Of a stretch of DNA of 64,000 nt, positions 16,937 to 26,360 are shown piece after piece. The stretch is from a virus, in IMG/VR virus record IMGVR_UViG_3300042691_055965, positions 124,001 through 188,000 of that record, one strand, 5' to 3'. The notes under the pieces are model-generated. The model made no database searches and was not told where the DNA came from. It saw only the letters and a list, made by a program, of their open reading frames with translations. The number at the start of each line of letters is the position of its first letter. Position 1 is the first letter of the stretch. Position numbers and translations under genes: made by a program.

Positions 16937-19900
16937 ACTTACTAAAAACCCAATATATGTTGAAACAGATTATGACAACATAGTCTTGATCGATCCTAAT
17001 AAAATTGTTGTTAACAATGAAGTTAAAGACAGATTGGTAGATCATCAAGAGTTGGTTTTTTATGCTAACTTAGAAACAAGGGTGATTCCTAGAACAAAAC
17101 TTGCAATTGGTGAAAGTTTTGATAGTCCTGTAGTAAACACAACGGTGGCTAGTATGAAAGGTACAGTATCTGATCCTTCCACCGTTATAAATTTTTTACA
17201 ACCACTTGATAAAACACGATTTGACACAACATGGACTGATCAAATAACAGGAAAGGGTTCAAGACAAGGTTTAGGTTTAAATCAAACTAGTGAAACCGTT
17301 ACAAACAATAACGGTACTACTCGATTTTCAAGAAGTGTAAATAATTATTCAGACACACAAATGCTTGGTATAACTAGTATTGAAGTTACAAATCAGGGGT
17401 TTGGTGTTACAAGTGTTAGCGTTAATTTAGTTGATGTTCAGGGTAGAACATTATTTGAACAAGGTGAAAAATCGATTTATTCGGTTTTCTTTAATTTACC
17501 ATACCCGATGTTTTATCTTACCATAAAAGGTTATTATGGTAAATCTATTAGATATGCATTAAATCTTACAAAGTTTAATGCAAGTTTTGATCAATCATCA
17601 GGTAATTATGATATTTCTTTAACGTTTTTGGGAAGATACTCAGGATTATTGAGTGATGTTCTTTTGGACTATGCTAAAACAGCTCCAAAAATGTTCCCAA
17701 CAACAATACAAACATCTAACAGTAATCCTGGTGCATCAAACACATCAATACAAACAACCACTTCATCTGTTGGAAAACAAAAATTGGATGAGGTTTATAA
17801 AATTTACAAATCAAAAGGTTTAATTCCTCAAACCTTTCCGCATCTAACAATTGAAGAATTTGTTATGAGGTGCGACAACTTCAATTCTAATATGAAAGAT
17901 GCTATTGCAAAAGGTGATTTTGCGGTACTAAATGACATACAATCATATCGTGATGTATTGGATTCTTTGAAACAAACAGTTTATACAAATGTCTTAAACA
18001 AATATCTAGATACTTCCAACTTTATTGTTTATGATACTGAAATATACTACGCATTCAAAAATAATATTGATTTTGCGGTAAGAGAAAAAGTATTTGATGA
18101 TGTAAAAATAGAAATAACTGGAGCAATTGATAATTTGAAAAAAAACGCATCCTTTGGTGAAAATGGTTCTTATTTTGTTGGTTCACAAGAATTTACTGAT
18201 CAAAAAATCAACGTTATTTTGAAACCTGACGACGTTTTTGTTGAATTTGATTACACCCAATTAACTGAGGCGGATTATAAAAAAACATTAGAAGTAAGAT
18301 TAGGTAGAAGTGCAACAGATGATGAAATTGCATTATTTAAAGCGCAGTTGACAAAAGATTTTGAATTGTATACAAAAAGGTTAGACAAGGGAACAGGTAC
18401 TTTTGTCAATTCAATTCCCACACTTTTTAAGTACGGAGAAAAAGAAGTCGGTACAACAAATTACAAAACGGATAGTTTTTTAGATAAAATTAATAATTTA
18501 CTATCAACACTCAAAACCAAACAAGAAGAAATCGAACAAAATTTTTCTACATTGTTGGCTCAAGAATTGATTGCAAATGATGCGGGTTTAGGATTTGTAC
18601 CTACTATTAGAAATGTTTATGCTATCTTACTTGCTGGTGTTGATACGTTTTTTCGATTAATGGAAAGAACACATTTAGATTCTTGGAGTAAAAGAACTGA
18701 TCCCAAGAGACTGACATCAATAATACCACCTGATAAGAATTTTAGTACTGAAGCAAAAAATGTAGTAAACTATAGTGGTGAATTGAATGAAAGAAATATA
18801 GTTTATCCTTGGCCGACGTACTTTACTTTAGAAAAATTAGCGGATGGTAGACAACAATATACTGTTCAGTATTTGGCTGATCCTAAATTTGCAAGTGCCA
18901 CAAACGCATTCAATTATTCGATTTGGCCTGAAGTGTTTTTTACTGAAGAATACTTGGATGCTTCGATTAGAAAAATACCATTGACTCTATTATCAAGTTA
19001 CGTAAATCCAAAACTAAATACAAACTATGCGTCTTGTAATGCTATGGAATTTCCTTTTGAAACACAACCATATGAAGACACATCAGAAGTTTCTTTCTTT
19101 TATGAATTTTTTGAAAGATTGTTTTTAACTTCACACTATACAAATATATTTAGAGGTGACTATAAAACAGAACAAGTAGATAAATTTATATCTGACATGG
19201 AAGCACAAAACATTGTGCAAGTTTGTACAGATAACCCAACATTACTTGAAACATTAAAAAACATAAAATTAAACTACACAACATTAATTGATTACATAAA
19301 ATCAATATCTAATAGTGGAACTACTGATAATTGGGCACTTTTTGATAACGATTATTATACAAAAGACTATATAAAAAGTTTAGTAGAAAAAGATTACGGA
19401 TTATATAGTTTGGATACAATTGCTGGAAATTCAATAAAAATTGAAACAGCAATACCACTTGTAGAAAATTTTCAAAGATATTTAGAAAGTACTCAAACAA
19501 CACCTTATAATTATTTAGATGTTTTTCCTAAAATTCAATTTGAAGCGGAATACTTTAACGATACAACAAACATTACAATTTTTTTAGATGAAAAAAAGAC
19601 TTTAGCAAATTTAAAAGAAAATTCAAAAGGGGAAAAACTTTCATATTACGATTATGATATAAATGACACTTACAAAAACTATAACAATTTAATTTTTGTT
19701 ACACCTATAACAATAACACCAATAATAAATAGACAAACATTAATTGATTACTTTAGAGAATCATACGTCAATTATGGTGAAGATATATCAAAAAACTTTT
19801 TAACAAATGATGAATTTTATTATTCTTCTTATTCAGGTAATGTTATCGAAACTCAATTTACCACAATATTGAATTCACCAATTTTTACAAATGCGTTGTT

Positions 19901-22900
19901 TAAAGGTATAGAAAAAGAAAAAAATGGTGATACTAATCCATACATTGCTTTAGGGTATATATATTTATCTTCATTTTCGCAAAAAAGTTTGAGCAGCTCA
20001 TTAGTAAATGTTACAAAGTTAAATTATCTTGATAGTGATATAGGATGGATCTTAAGTAAATACTCAGCAATAAATCAAGTACCTTACAATTATTTATTAT
20101 ACATTGGTGCTGTTTGGCATAGATATAAAACATGGATTGAATCAAACAAAACATTTGATATTCTTGATGACGTTTGGCAAGATTTTGATTACACAAATTA
20201 TTATGATCCTATAAGTAACAATTTGTCAAAAGAATATATTATCAAAAACTACACAGGAGGTACTACACAATTTAGAGCATTTGAAACAATTTTTAATCCA
20301 TCAGGTACTGAATTTACCGATAAATATAATCTAGGATTCTATCCAAAATTGATTAATGATTTACATTGGTATTTTACAAAACAAGACATTTTTACAAATT
20401 ATACCGAAGAAGAATTTACAAGGGCATATGATTCTGGTAAACTTAAAATTGGAAATAATACGTCTGCAACATTTGTTAATTTACCGGGTTCCGACAGTAC
20501 TAATCCAAGTAAAGGAACTATTATTAATTCGACATTTCAATATTTTGTTTTTGATAAAAATCCACTTGTTGATAAAAATAATAAAATTTATGTACCTATA
20601 CCATCATTAGGTAGTGTTCCTGTAAACCAATCGGCTTATGAATGTTTTAATGATATAAAACAAGAAACCATACCGGTTTCTAATAACCCATCAGTTTACA
20701 ATGGATCCGTAAGAACAATGTGGGGGTTACCAAATTTTGGATATTTTGATTTAAATAATATAGATAAAACAAAACCAACAAGATATAAAATTGGTCCAAG
20801 CAATAATTCAAATAGCTCTATTCAATACTTTTTTTCGACTTTCAAAAAAGATATATTAGATGATTTTGAAAAAGCATTTTTAGGATTTTGTAATCCAAAT
20901 GCATCCGCATCTGAACTACTAATTTTACAAGGTGAAAAGTTAAATCCAACATCAACGGATACTAACAAAATACAAAATATTGAACAGAGAAGATTAAGAG
21001 ATCAAATTTTAAATATTTTTAAAGTCAAAGAAGATAGTGTAACTATTACGGGTTCGGAAGATCAAGATTCAAGAAGTATAGCACAATCACAAATTACAAA
21101 TTTTAGTCTTAAAGCTGAAAAGTTTCTAAAATATGATTGTATATTAAAAATTGGAAATCCAGGAAACTTCAACAGGAAAGTATTTTATAATTTTTCGAAC
21201 GATTCCAATTTACAACCAGCAATTGTTACACCATATGAACCATACGTTTATAATTCATTACCGGGATCAGGGCAAACTACCACATTATTATTAAGTCAAG
21301 CAAATAACATATTGGCATGGAGGGCATTAGAATTGTACGTTGGTTTTGTGAATTTAGACGGTTTTACATATACTGATACTGGTTCTACAATTACTGACTT
21401 TTTTATTGATTTAAATATTAAATTTACAAAAGAAAATGTTGAATCACTTTATCAAATCATAAAGATATACGCAAAAGAAAAATACTTAACAACACAATCA
21501 GGGGGTACTTGGAGTAGTAACCTATTTTATCAAGGATATAATTCGTTTTTAAGTTCACAAAACCAATTGATGTCAGAAATGGTTTTAGAAGTTTCATCTT
21601 ATTTGAATACAAATCTACCTACCGTTATAAATAAATTGGATGCAACTAGAAGTAAGGTTGAAGGTGTTGTTACAAAATTAAGTACTTATAATACTTTTCA
21701 AGCATTTAATGATAAATGGATTTCTGGTAGTGATTTAACCACAAGAACAATATTTGAAGACTTTTTATTTCAAGACACATCTAATACTGATGTTGGTAAT
21801 AGTTTACAAATTGATGTAATGGCGGTTTCTGATATTTTAAAAGGTGATAATAATATTTCTATTTTAGATGTGATTGGTTTTATACAATCAATAGACAAAA
21901 ATTCGTTATTTTTTGCACTACCATCATTTACTAATTTTTATGGTAACAATACTCCACTTAAAAGTTCTGAGCCTAAAAACATCGATGTACCAAATTCTCT
22001 TTTTGGTACATATGAAGAAGTAAACTTTTTAGATTCGAGACCTAAGTTTTTGATAGTATATGTTGGTAAACCATCTGATAAACCAGCACAAGAAGATAAT
22101 GCCTTTGTTTTTTATGGGGATGATAGTTACGATTTCAGAAACCCATCAACTAACCCAATTAGGGTGTCAACGGCAGGACAATATAATTTTTCTTTGTCAA
22201 ACAAAGTTGTTGGATTTAATGTTGATTTTGGTATTAGAAATCAAAATATGTTTAAGTCTATACAAGTTAGTATGGATGATAAGAAAAAAACTGCGGCGAC
22301 ATTTTTGGTAAACGATCAGTTGGCTAATGGTGTTAACGGTGACAAAATTGCACAACAAACAACATCACTTTATTCTTTTTATCAAACACAATCTTATAGT
22401 TGTACCATTAGATCGTTAGGTAATGCAATGATACAACCTATGATGTATTTCAATTTAAAACACGTTCCATTATTTTACGGACCTTATTTAATTACCAAAG
22501 TTTCACATTCGATTAGTCCCGATGGTTTTGATACATCATTTGAAGGTACAAGAATGCCAAAGTATGCTTTACCGCAACCTGACGTAATCGCAACATATGT
22601 TAAAACAAATTATTTAGAAAAATATAAAGCTGATATATTAAATACTAAAAACCCGAACACTATTGTTACCGATGTAACAACAGGTTTAGATGATACAACA
22701 AGTGTTGGTATAACGACAAGTCCTGAATCAGAATGTAGTGCATTAATAACTGATCCTGTTTATCAAACACTCCCTTTTGTTAGTATTAGTAGAACACCAA
22801 TAACATTCAGTGATTTTGCCTTTGAAGTCTTGGCGTTACCAAATTATGATAGATATATTGCGACAACAATTTTTGCAATAGCTGCGACAAGAGTATCTAA

Positions 22901-23363
22901 TGGGTTTGAAAACAATATATTACAACCACCAAATTACAACCTATTTGAATTTTCACCAATAAATTTATATCCCGACGATCCTATTTTCAGTGGAAGTGTT
23001 ATTTGTACACAAATCAGAGATTCCAATATTCCTTTGTTTGCCTTTAGTGATTTTAAAGGTCCAATCACTTTTATTTATAATCAATATGTTATTATGTCAC
23101 CTTATTTGACACAATTAAAAGATTTAAATGTTGGAAATACAGAACAAGAAAAGTACGAAAAGGCAATTGCCCAACTAATTATTTCAAGTATAGATACACC
23201 TTACATATATGGTGATCCTGCGGCATCGCCTCCAATACCACCTAGAACACCACAAGAAGTTAAAGATTTTGTTGAATTCAACATTAACAACGACACCATT
23301 TTGAATGCGAGTTACCAAGGTTATATTGGTTCATGTAAAATTGGTTTTAGTTTGTTTGCGTAA
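16926..23363 (+). CDS. Giant baseplate hub-like protein (2145 aa)
   Basis: The start overlaps the gp53-like gene. The N-terminal 250 residues include SIEVTNQGFGVTSVSVNLVD and PMFYLTIKGYYGKSIRYAL, typical of large structural proteins in baseplates of T4-like jumbo phages. The C-terminal part (about 1800-1890) has YSCTIRSLGNAMIQPMMYFN followed by YGPYLITKVSHSI and TSFEGTRMPKY. This is the layout of hub proteins of the gpD/gp27/VgrG type, in which a GN-x-x-IQP strand precedes a closing barrel. About 1500 residues in between are Asn/Tyr/Lys-rich and unrecognised. T4 gp27 is only 391 aa, so the protein is a strongly expanded hub or a fusion. Confidence 0.7.
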   Translation: MADRLTKNPIYVETDYDNIVLIDPNKIVVNNEVKDRLVDHQELVFYANLETRVIPRTKLAIGESFDSPVVNTTVASMKGTVSDPSTVINFLQPLDKTRFDTTWTDQITGKGSRQGLGLNQTSETVTNNNGTTRFSRSVNNYSDTQMLGITSIEVTNQGFGVTSVSVNLVDVQGRTLFEQGEKSIYSVFFNLPYPMFYLTIKGYYGKSIRYALNLTKFNASFDQSSGNYDISLTFLGRYSGLLSDVLLDYAKTAPKMFPTTIQTSNSNPGASNTSIQTTTSSVGKQKLDEVYKIYKSKGLIPQTFPHLTIEEFVMRCDNFNSNMKDAIAKGDFAVLNDIQSYRDVLDSLKQTVYTNVLNKYLDTSNFIVYDTEIYYAFKNNIDFAVREKVFDDVKIEITGAIDNLKKNASFGENGSYFVGSQEFTDQKINVILKPDDVFVEFDYTQLTEADYKKTLEVRLGRSATDDEIALFKAQLTKDFELYTKRLDKGTGTFVNSIPTLFKYGEKEVGTTNYKTDSFLDKINNLLSTLKTKQEEIEQNFSTLLAQELIANDAGLGFVPTIRNVYAILLAGVDTFFRLMERTHLDSWSKRTDPKRLTSIIPPDKNFSTEAKNVVNYSGELNERNIVYPWPTYFTLEKLADGRQQYTVQYLADPKFASATNAFNYSIWPEVFFTEEYLDASIRKIPLTLLSSYVNPKLNTNYASCNAMEFPFETQPYEDTSEVSFFYEFFERLFLTSHYTNIFRGDYKTEQVDKFISDMEAQNIVQVCTDNPTLLETLKNIKLNYTTLIDYIKSISNSGTTDNWALFDNDYYTKDYIKSLVEKDYGLYSLDTIAGNSIKIETAIPLVENFQRYLESTQTTPYNYLDVFPKIQFEAEYFNDTTNITIFLDEKKTLANLKENSKGEKLSYYDYDINDTYKNYNNLIFVTPITITPIINRQTLIDYFRESYVNYGEDISKNFLTNDEFYYSSYSGNVIETQFTTILNSPIFTNALFKGIEKEKNGDTNPYIALGYIYLSSFSQKSLSSSLVNVTKLNYLDSDIGWILSKYSAINQVPYNYLLYIGAVWHRYKTWIESNKTFDILDDVWQDFDYTNYYDPISNNLSKEYIIKNYTGGTTQFRAFETIFNPSGTEFTDKYNLGFYPKLINDLHWYFTKQDIFTNYTEEEFTRAYDSGKLKIGNNTSATFVNLPGSDSTNPSKGTIINSTFQYFVFDKNPLVDKNNKIYVPIPSLGSVPVNQSAYECFNDIKQETIPVSNNPSVYNGSVRTMWGLPNFGYFDLNNIDKTKPTRYKIGPSNNSNSSIQYFFSTFKKDILDDFEKAFLGFCNPNASASELLILQGEKLNPTSTDTNKIQNIEQRRLRDQILNIFKVKEDSVTITGSEDQDSRSIAQSQITNFSLKAEKFLKYDCILKIGNPGNFNRKVFYNFSNDSNLQPAIVTPYEPYVYNSLPGSGQTTTLLLSQANNILAWRALELYVGFVNLDGFTYTDTGSTITDFFIDLNIKFTKENVESLYQIIKIYAKEKYLTTQSGGTWSSNLFYQGYNSFLSSQNQLMSEMVLEVSSYLNTNLPTVINKLDATRSKVEGVVTKLSTYNTFQAFNDKWISGSDLTTRTIFEDFLFQDTSNTDVGNSLQIDVMAVSDILKGDNNISILDVIGFIQSIDKNSLFFALPSFTNFYGNNTPLKSSEPKNIDVPNSLFGTYEEVNFLDSRPKFLIVYVGKPSDKPAQEDNAFVFYGDDSYDFRNPSTNPIRVSTAGQYNFSLSNKVVGFNVDFGIRNQNMFKSIQVSMDDKKKTAATFLVNDQLANGVNGDKIAQQTTSLYSFYQTQSYSCTIRSLGNAMIQPMMYFNLKHVPLFYGPYLITKVSHSISPDGFDTSFEGTRMPKYALPQPDVIATYVKTNYLEKYKADILNTKNPNTIVTDVTTGLDDTTSVGITTSPESECSALITDPVYQTLPFVSISRTPITFSDFAFEVLALPNYDRYIATTIFAIAATRVSNGFENNILQPPNYNLFEFSPINLYPDDPIFSGSVICTQIRDSNIPLFAFSDFKGPITFIYNQYVIMSPYLTQLKDLNVGNTEQEKYEKAIAQLIISSIDTPYIYGDPAASPPIPPRTPQEVKDFVEFNINNDTILNASYQGYIGSCKIGFSLFA

Positions 23364-23380
23364 TTTTTGATTGAATCGTA

Positions 23381-23388
23381 TATTTATA
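23381..23388 (+). promoter_or_regulatory. TATTTATA box before the 74-aa gene
   Basis: TATTTATA 12 nt before the ATG at 23401, separating this pair of small genes from the giant-gene unit. Confidence 0.45.
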
Positions 23389-23400
23389 TAAAAAAAAGTT

Positions 23401-23625
23401 ATGAACGTAAAATTATTATTAGACGATTATTTAAAAAAAGACACAAGAATCACTGAAAAAGAAATGGACAATGGTTACAAACAAGTGTGTGACTTAGATA
23501 CGGGTGATTGTTATACTGTAAGAATGAAAGACGGATTGATTGAAAGATTTGATAATACCGTTAAAACAAATAGAACCCTAAGAGTTGAAACACCTACTGG
23601 GATAAAAACTTTATTAAACGGTTAA
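23401..23625 (+). CDS. Hypothetical protein (74 aa)
   Basis: A small protein starting MNVKLLLDDYLKKDTR, with a central CDLDTGDCYTVRMKDGLIER. Two cysteines six residues apart flank a turn, suggesting a small beta domain. I do not recognise the family. It forms a unit with the gene 4 nt downstream, behind its own TATTTATA box, and ahead of the SSB promoter region. No signal peptide or membrane segment. Confidence 0.65.
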   Translation: MNVKLLLDDYLKKDTRITEKEMDNGYKQVCDLDTGDCYTVRMKDGLIERFDNTVKTNRTLRVETPTGIKTLLNG

Positions 23626-23629
23626 AAAA

Positions 23630-24301
23630 ATGAAAATTGACATCAAAATATTGGAAGAATTAAAAAGATTTAATGAAATTAATCGTTACGTTTTGAGTGA
23701 ACAAGAACCACCCGCAGATGCTCCACCCGCAGACGCAGGTGCACCACCTATGGACGCAGGAGCACCACCGGCAGATGCAGGAGCACCGCCAGCAGATGCA
23801 GGAGCACCACCAGCAGATGCAGGAGCGGCAGAAGAAGTTCCTGAACCAATCGACATTGAAAATGATCCTGACGTAGAAGAAGTAGATAAAGAAGGTGGTG
23901 AAGGTGAGGAAGAAACCGAAGAAATCGATATTACTGATCTTGTTACATCACAAAAAGAAATCAAAGACAAACAAGATGAATTTATGGATAATATTTTTGC
24001 TAAACTTGATGACTTGGAGCAAAAATTACAACATATGGATCAGATTATGAACAAGATTAATTCTTTGGAAACTAAGTTTGATAAGTACCGTCAAAAAACA
24101 CCTGAAGAAAAACTTATGTTACGTTCACTTGATTCCTACCCATACAATCAAAAATTAACAGATTTCTTTGATGATAAGAAAGAAGATTTAGAAGCAACAG
24201 GAAAAAATGAATATATTTTAACTTCAGATGAAATAGAAAATTTTTCACCTAATGAAGTTAAAAAAACATTTAATTCTTACGATACTGAAGAAGGAATGTA
24301 A
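23630..24301 (+). CDS. Ala/Pro/Asp-repeat and coiled-coil protein (223 aa), possibly a packaged virion protein
   Basis: Four sections: a helical N-terminus (residues 1-25, ending YVLSEQ), five tandem 7-residue units APPADAG (residues 31-65, one with Met), an acidic linker (about 66-105), and a coiled coil at about 105-155 (KLDDLEQKLQHMDQIMNKIN) followed by a conserved-looking C-terminal helix region. I do not recognise a family. The N-terminal helix ending L-S-E-Q resembles, in a general way, T4 targeting peptides cut after L/I-x-E by the prohead protease, so a packaged or scaffold-type role is possible but speculative. A strong terminator follows. Confidence 0.65.
   Translation: MKIDIKILEELKRFNEINRYVLSEQEPPADAPPADAGAPPMDAGAPPADAGAPPADAGAPPADAGAAEEVPEPIDIENDPDVEEVDKEGGEGEEETEEIDITDLVTSQKEIKDKQDEFMDNIFAKLDDLEQKLQHMDQIMNKINSLETKFDKYRQKTPEEKLMLRSLDSYPYNQKLTDFFDDKKEDLEATGKNEYILTSDEIENFSPNEVKKTFNSYDTEEGM
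23720..23824 (+). repeat. Five 21-nt in-frame tandem repeats (APPADAG)
   Basis: Five consecutive 21-nt units encode APPADAG, with APPMDAG in the second. GC content is much higher than in the surroundings. The last three units are nearly identical, so the copy number may vary by slippage. Confidence 0.85.
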
Positions 24302-24330
24302 AAATTTAATATTAATAAATGATACAAATG

Positions 24331-24349
24331 GGGGTGTTTATGACACCCC
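24331..24349 (+). terminator. Intrinsic terminator before the replication island
   Basis: A 7-bp stem GGGGTGT / ACACCCC with a 5-nt loop, followed by six T residues. Confidence 0.85.
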
Positions 24350-24357
24350 TTTTTTAT

Positions 24358-24385
24358 TTGACATTTTACAAAAATTACTTATAAT
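24358..24385 (+). promoter_or_regulatory. Consensus sigma70-like promoter for the SSB gene
   Basis: TTGACA, a 16-nt spacer, then TATAAT, immediately after the terminator and 39 nt before the SSB ATG. Both hexamers match the general bacterial consensus exactly, unlike the TATTTATA boxes of the virion units. Confidence 0.55.
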
Positions 24386-24424
24386 TGTTATAGATAAAAG
24401 AGTATAAATTAAAAACAAAAATCT

Positions 24425-25273
24425 ATGGCAAATTCAATCGATGCAGTACTTGCGCAGTACGAAAAAAACTCAACACCGAGTACACAAAGACAAAACATTT
24501 CACAAGAAGACAGAATGAAAAGATATTTTTCGGCAGTACTTCAAAAAAATGAAAAATCAGCACAAAGAAGAATTCGTATCCTACCTACAAAAGATGGTTC
24601 TTCACCATTTGTAGAAGTTTGGTATCACGAAATCCAAGTTAACGGACAATGGGTAAAACTTTATGATCCTGAAAAAAATGACAATGAACGTTCACCACTT
24701 ACGGAAGTATACAACGAACTTATTTCAACAGGTAAAAAAGAAGACAAAGAACTTGCTTCACAATATCGTTCACGATTGTTTTACATTGTTAAGGTAATTG
24801 ATAGAGATAACGAACAAGATGGTGTAAAGTTTTGGAGATTCAAACACAATTATAAACAAGAAGGTGTACTTGATAAAATACTTCCTATTTGGAAAGCAAA
24901 GGGAAATGTCACAGATCCTGAAAACGGACGTGATCTCATCATCGAATTAACAAAAGCAAAAACACCACAGGGTAAAGAATACACTGTAGTTCAAACTATT
25001 ATGTATGATGATCCTGCACCAATTCACACTGACAAGGACATCATGGATGGATGGGTAAATGATGAGCTTTCTTGGTCTGATGTATATTCAAAAAAACCTG
25101 TAGAATATTTGGAAGCAGTTGCAATCGGAGAAACACCAATTTGGAATTCAGATTTGAAAAAGTATGTTTACGGTGAAGAAGCAGAAATTTCACTAGGTGG
25201 AAACAAAAAAGAAGAAGTGTCTGTTGTTGATCCACAAGCAAATGACGAACCTTCAGAAGAACTACCATTCTAA
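24425..25273 (+). CDS. Single-stranded DNA-binding protein (gp32-like)
   Basis: A 282-aa protein. It coats ssDNA during replication and recombination and recruits partners through its tail. The N-terminal basic region is followed by RRIRILPTKDGSSPFVEVWY (residues about 48-67), the typical opening of the gp32 OB-fold. The extreme C-terminus is acidic and ends EELPF, like the partner-binding tips of SSB proteins. The protein contains no cysteine at all, so the zinc-binding module of T4 gp32 (one His and three Cys) is absent. It is monocistronic between a sigma70-like promoter and a strong terminator, consistent with high stoichiometry, and is followed by UvsX. Confidence 0.88.
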   Translation: MANSIDAVLAQYEKNSTPSTQRQNISQEDRMKRYFSAVLQKNEKSAQRRIRILPTKDGSSPFVEVWYHEIQVNGQWVKLYDPEKNDNERSPLTEVYNELISTGKKEDKELASQYRSRLFYIVKVIDRDNEQDGVKFWRFKHNYKQEGVLDKILPIWKAKGNVTDPENGRDLIIELTKAKTPQGKEYTVVQTIMYDDPAPIHTDKDIMDGWVNDELSWSDVYSKKPVEYLEAVAIGETPIWNSDLKKYVYGEEAEISLGGNKKEEVSVVDPQANDEPSEELPF

Positions 25274-25283
25274 ATTAATTTTA

Positions 25284-25309
25284 AAACTTGGGTGTAAAAG
25301 CCCAAGTTT
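25284..25309 (+). terminator. Intrinsic terminator after the SSB gene
   Basis: A 9-bp perfect stem AAACTTGGG / CCCAAGTTT with an 8-nt loop, followed by GTTTT. The UvsX start is only 23 nt further on, so partial read-through may feed it. Confidence 0.75.
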
Positions 25310-25332
25310 GTTTTACATTCAAATAAAAAAAT

Positions 25333-26340
25333 ATGGCAATAAAGAAAAATGATTTTAGTTCATTAAAAAAGAAATTTTCCACATCTGCAAAATACAAACC
25401 ACAAAGATTTTTTGACTTGGGTGAACCATTTTTAGATGCTGTTGGATTACCAGGGCCTGCGATGGGACACATCAATATGTTTTTGGGACATTCTGATACA
25501 GGAAAAACTACTGCACTTGTTAAAACCGCTGTTGACGCACAGAAGAAAGGAATACTTCCTGTATTTATCATCACTGAACAAAAATGGAGTTTTGAACACG
25601 CAAAACTTATGGGATTTGAATGTGAAGAAGTTGTCGATACTGAAACAGGAGAATTAGAATGGGATGGTTTTTACATCTTTAATAATAACTTTGATTATAT
25701 TGAACAAATTACAGATTACATTAATAGTTTGTTAGATGCACAAGAAAAAGGTGATTTAGATTATTCACTTTGTATTATGTGGGATTCTGTTGGCTCTGTT
25801 CCTTGTAAAATGACTTATGAAGGAAAAGGTGGTAAACAACACAATGCAAGTGTTTTGGCTGACAAAATTGGAATGGGTATAAACCAAAGAATTTCGGGTT
25901 CACGTAAGGCTGATTCCAAATACGAAAACACATTAATAATTGTTAACCAACCATGGGTTGAATTACCTGATAATCCTTTCGGACAACCGAAAATCAAAGC
26001 AAAAGGTGGTGAAGCGATTTGGTTGAATTCATCTTTAGTTTTCTTGTTTGGCAATCAAAAAGGTGCAGGGACAACAAAGATTACAGCAACAAAAGACAAA
26101 AGAACGGTTAAGTTTGCATCAAGGACTAAAGTATCTGTAATGAAAAACCACATTAACGGACTTGGTTTCGAAGATGGTAAAATTATTGTTACACCACATG
26201 GATTTTTACCGGGTAAAGAAGCATCCGAAGAAAAGGCATCAATCGAACAATACAAAAAAGATTATGCTGAATATTGGAAAGAAATCATTGGAGTTGACGG
26301 TGATTTTGATTTGAAAACAGAAAAAGAAGAAGTAGAGTAA
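25333..26340 (+). CDS. uvsX: UvsX-like RecA-family recombinase
   Basis: A 335-aa protein that catalyses strand exchange on SSB-coated ssDNA in recombination-dependent replication. Walker A is GHSDTGKTT at residues 52-60. A Walker B-type strand CIMWDSVGS lies near residues 147-155, and NQRISGSRK precedes NTLIIVNQPW, as in UvsX/RecA cores. T4 UvsX has 391 residues, so this is compact, with a short C-terminal acidic tail. It starts 23 nt after the SSB terminator and has no visible promoter of its own. Confidence 0.9.
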   Translation: MAIKKNDFSSLKKKFSTSAKYKPQRFFDLGEPFLDAVGLPGPAMGHINMFLGHSDTGKTTALVKTAVDAQKKGILPVFIITEQKWSFEHAKLMGFECEEVVDTETGELEWDGFYIFNNNFDYIEQITDYINSLLDAQEKGDLDYSLCIMWDSVGSVPCKMTYEGKGGKQHNASVLADKIGMGINQRISGSRKADSKYENTLIIVNQPWVELPDNPFGQPKIKAKGGEAIWLNSSLVFLFGNQKGAGTTKITATKDKRTVKFASRTKVSVMKNHINGLGFEDGKIIVTPHGFLPGKEASEEKASIEQYKKDYAEYWKEIIGVDGDFDLKTEKEEVE

Positions 26341-26360
26341 GAACAATTTAAAATAGTCAA

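Noticed and set aside
23686-23970. 94-aa minus-strand frame rich in Ala/Gly/Pro
   Set aside because: It is the mirror of the APPADAG repeat coding region; the plus-strand frame is longer and has a coherent domain structure and terminator.
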